A program made the translations under genes and the position numbers. From Roseimarinus sediminis (GTDB lineage Bacteria > Bacteroidota > Bacteroidia > Bacteroidales > Prolixibacteraceae): 64,000 bases of DNA. The notes below the pieces were generated by a model that saw only the letters and a program-made list of their open reading frames with translations, was not told the origin of the DNA and made no database searches. The stretch covers positions 558,001 to 622,000 of the forward strand of contig NZ_JBNPXV010000001.1 of assembly GCF_050433125.1 (NCBI RefSeq), read 5' to 3'. Shown here in pieces: positions 63,715 to 64,000 of this stretch. Within the stretch, counting starts at the first letter, position 1, and each line of letters opens with the position of its first letter.

Positions 63715-64000
63715 ATGAAACAATTGATCTTTTTACTCTTCGTTATCAGCCTTTGTTCTTCGTGCGAACAATGGGAGCCACTCGATTACATCGACGCCAA
63801 TGGCTTGCTTGTGAAGATTGAAAACGAGCAGCGTGAAATCATTTCGGAGTACAGCTATTATAACAACGGCACCCTGAAAACAAGCAAGGAATACAGCAGC
63901 TATTATAGTCCGGGTTCCTGTGAAACTTTTAACTATTACTACAACAAATCGGGGCAGCTGACAAGTATGAAGGGATTTCAGCCGGGCAATATGCTTATGT
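63715..64000 (+). CDS. Hypothetical lipoprotein, 3' end cut by window edge
   Basis: 95 codons are visible. The start MKQLIFLLFVISLCSSCEQWE has a lipobox with lipidated C17. What follows (IISEYSYYNNGTLKTSKEYSSYYSPGSCETFNYYYNKSGQLTSMKG) has YYN-G-L repeats like those of RHS/YD-like or MORN-like toxin-antidote variants and of Bacteroidota repeat proteins (DUF-type). No family can be named from this part. It is divergent from the ECF sigma factor gene. Confidence 0.75.
   Translation, partial: MKQLIFLLFVISLCSSCEQWEPLDYIDANGLLVKIENEQREIISEYSYYNNGTLKTSKEYSSYYSPGSCETFNYYYNKSGQLTSMKGFQPGNMLM

Overview
The window looks like a scaffold from a Bacteroidota genome, probably a marine or sediment Bacteroidia such as Marinilabiliales; the rank below phylum is a guess. 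The evidence is a SusC/SusD pair with a hybrid two-component regulator, lipoprotein signals with the lipobox close to the N-terminus, a probable type IX secretion C-terminal domain, -7 boxes of the TAnnTTTG type, and both Fe- and Mn-type superoxide dismutases. A run of 98 N at 52741-52838 marks an assembly gap inside a tandem repeat. No rRNA, tRNA, CRISPR array, integrase or transposase was found.

Layout. 1-5.7 kb (minus): siroheme and sulfite-reduction operon (precorrin-2 dehydrogenase, cysJ, cysI, a Rossmann protein, and SUMT cut by the window edge). It is preceded by a leader that encodes a Met/Cys-rich peptide, MMMMCMCCAFLVRKGFVYS, followed by a strong intrinsic terminator. The 5' arm of that terminator can pair instead with the distal part of the leader ORF. 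This is the layout of ribosome-mediated attenuation and is the most notable finding here. 5.9-22.9 kb (plus): a polysaccharide utilisation locus with HTCS regulator, GH31, SusC, SusD, a surface lipoprotein and a second GH31. 23-30 kb: BASS-like transporter, PiT phosphate transporter, a PhoR/PhoB-like pair, a SPOR lipoprotein and a PAP2-like membrane protein. 30-36.7 kb: rpoN, asnS, a nitronate monooxygenase-like enzyme, a structured repeat and an orphan trpB.

36.8-51.4 kb: GH35 beta-galactosidase, a LytS/LytTR pair behind a TPR protein and a TonB-dependent receptor, mtnA with a class II aldolase-like partner, a YihX-like HAD protein, a PD40 lipoprotein, ilvA, a small winged-helix protein and a secreted GH5-CBM6 enzyme. 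51.6-53.5 kb: FeSOD and MnSOD on either side of a tandem repeat array with 94-bp period. 53.6-64 kb: MATE exporter, TGS-domain uridine kinase-like protein, uvrA, lytic transglycosylase, methyltransferase, an ECF sigma factor with a predicted anti-sigma/beta-barrel hybrid, and a truncated lipoprotein.

How the parts fit. GH31 (xylosidase-like), GH35 and GH5 together suggest use of plant hemicellulose such as xyloglucan, but only the GH31 pair lies in the PUL. The sulfur operon is predicted to be read through when charged Cys or Met tRNA is scarce. PiT beside PhoR/PhoB suggests phosphate-responsive control. Most housekeeping calls rest on clear family motifs; regulatory calls rest on sequence inspection without folding or database searches.
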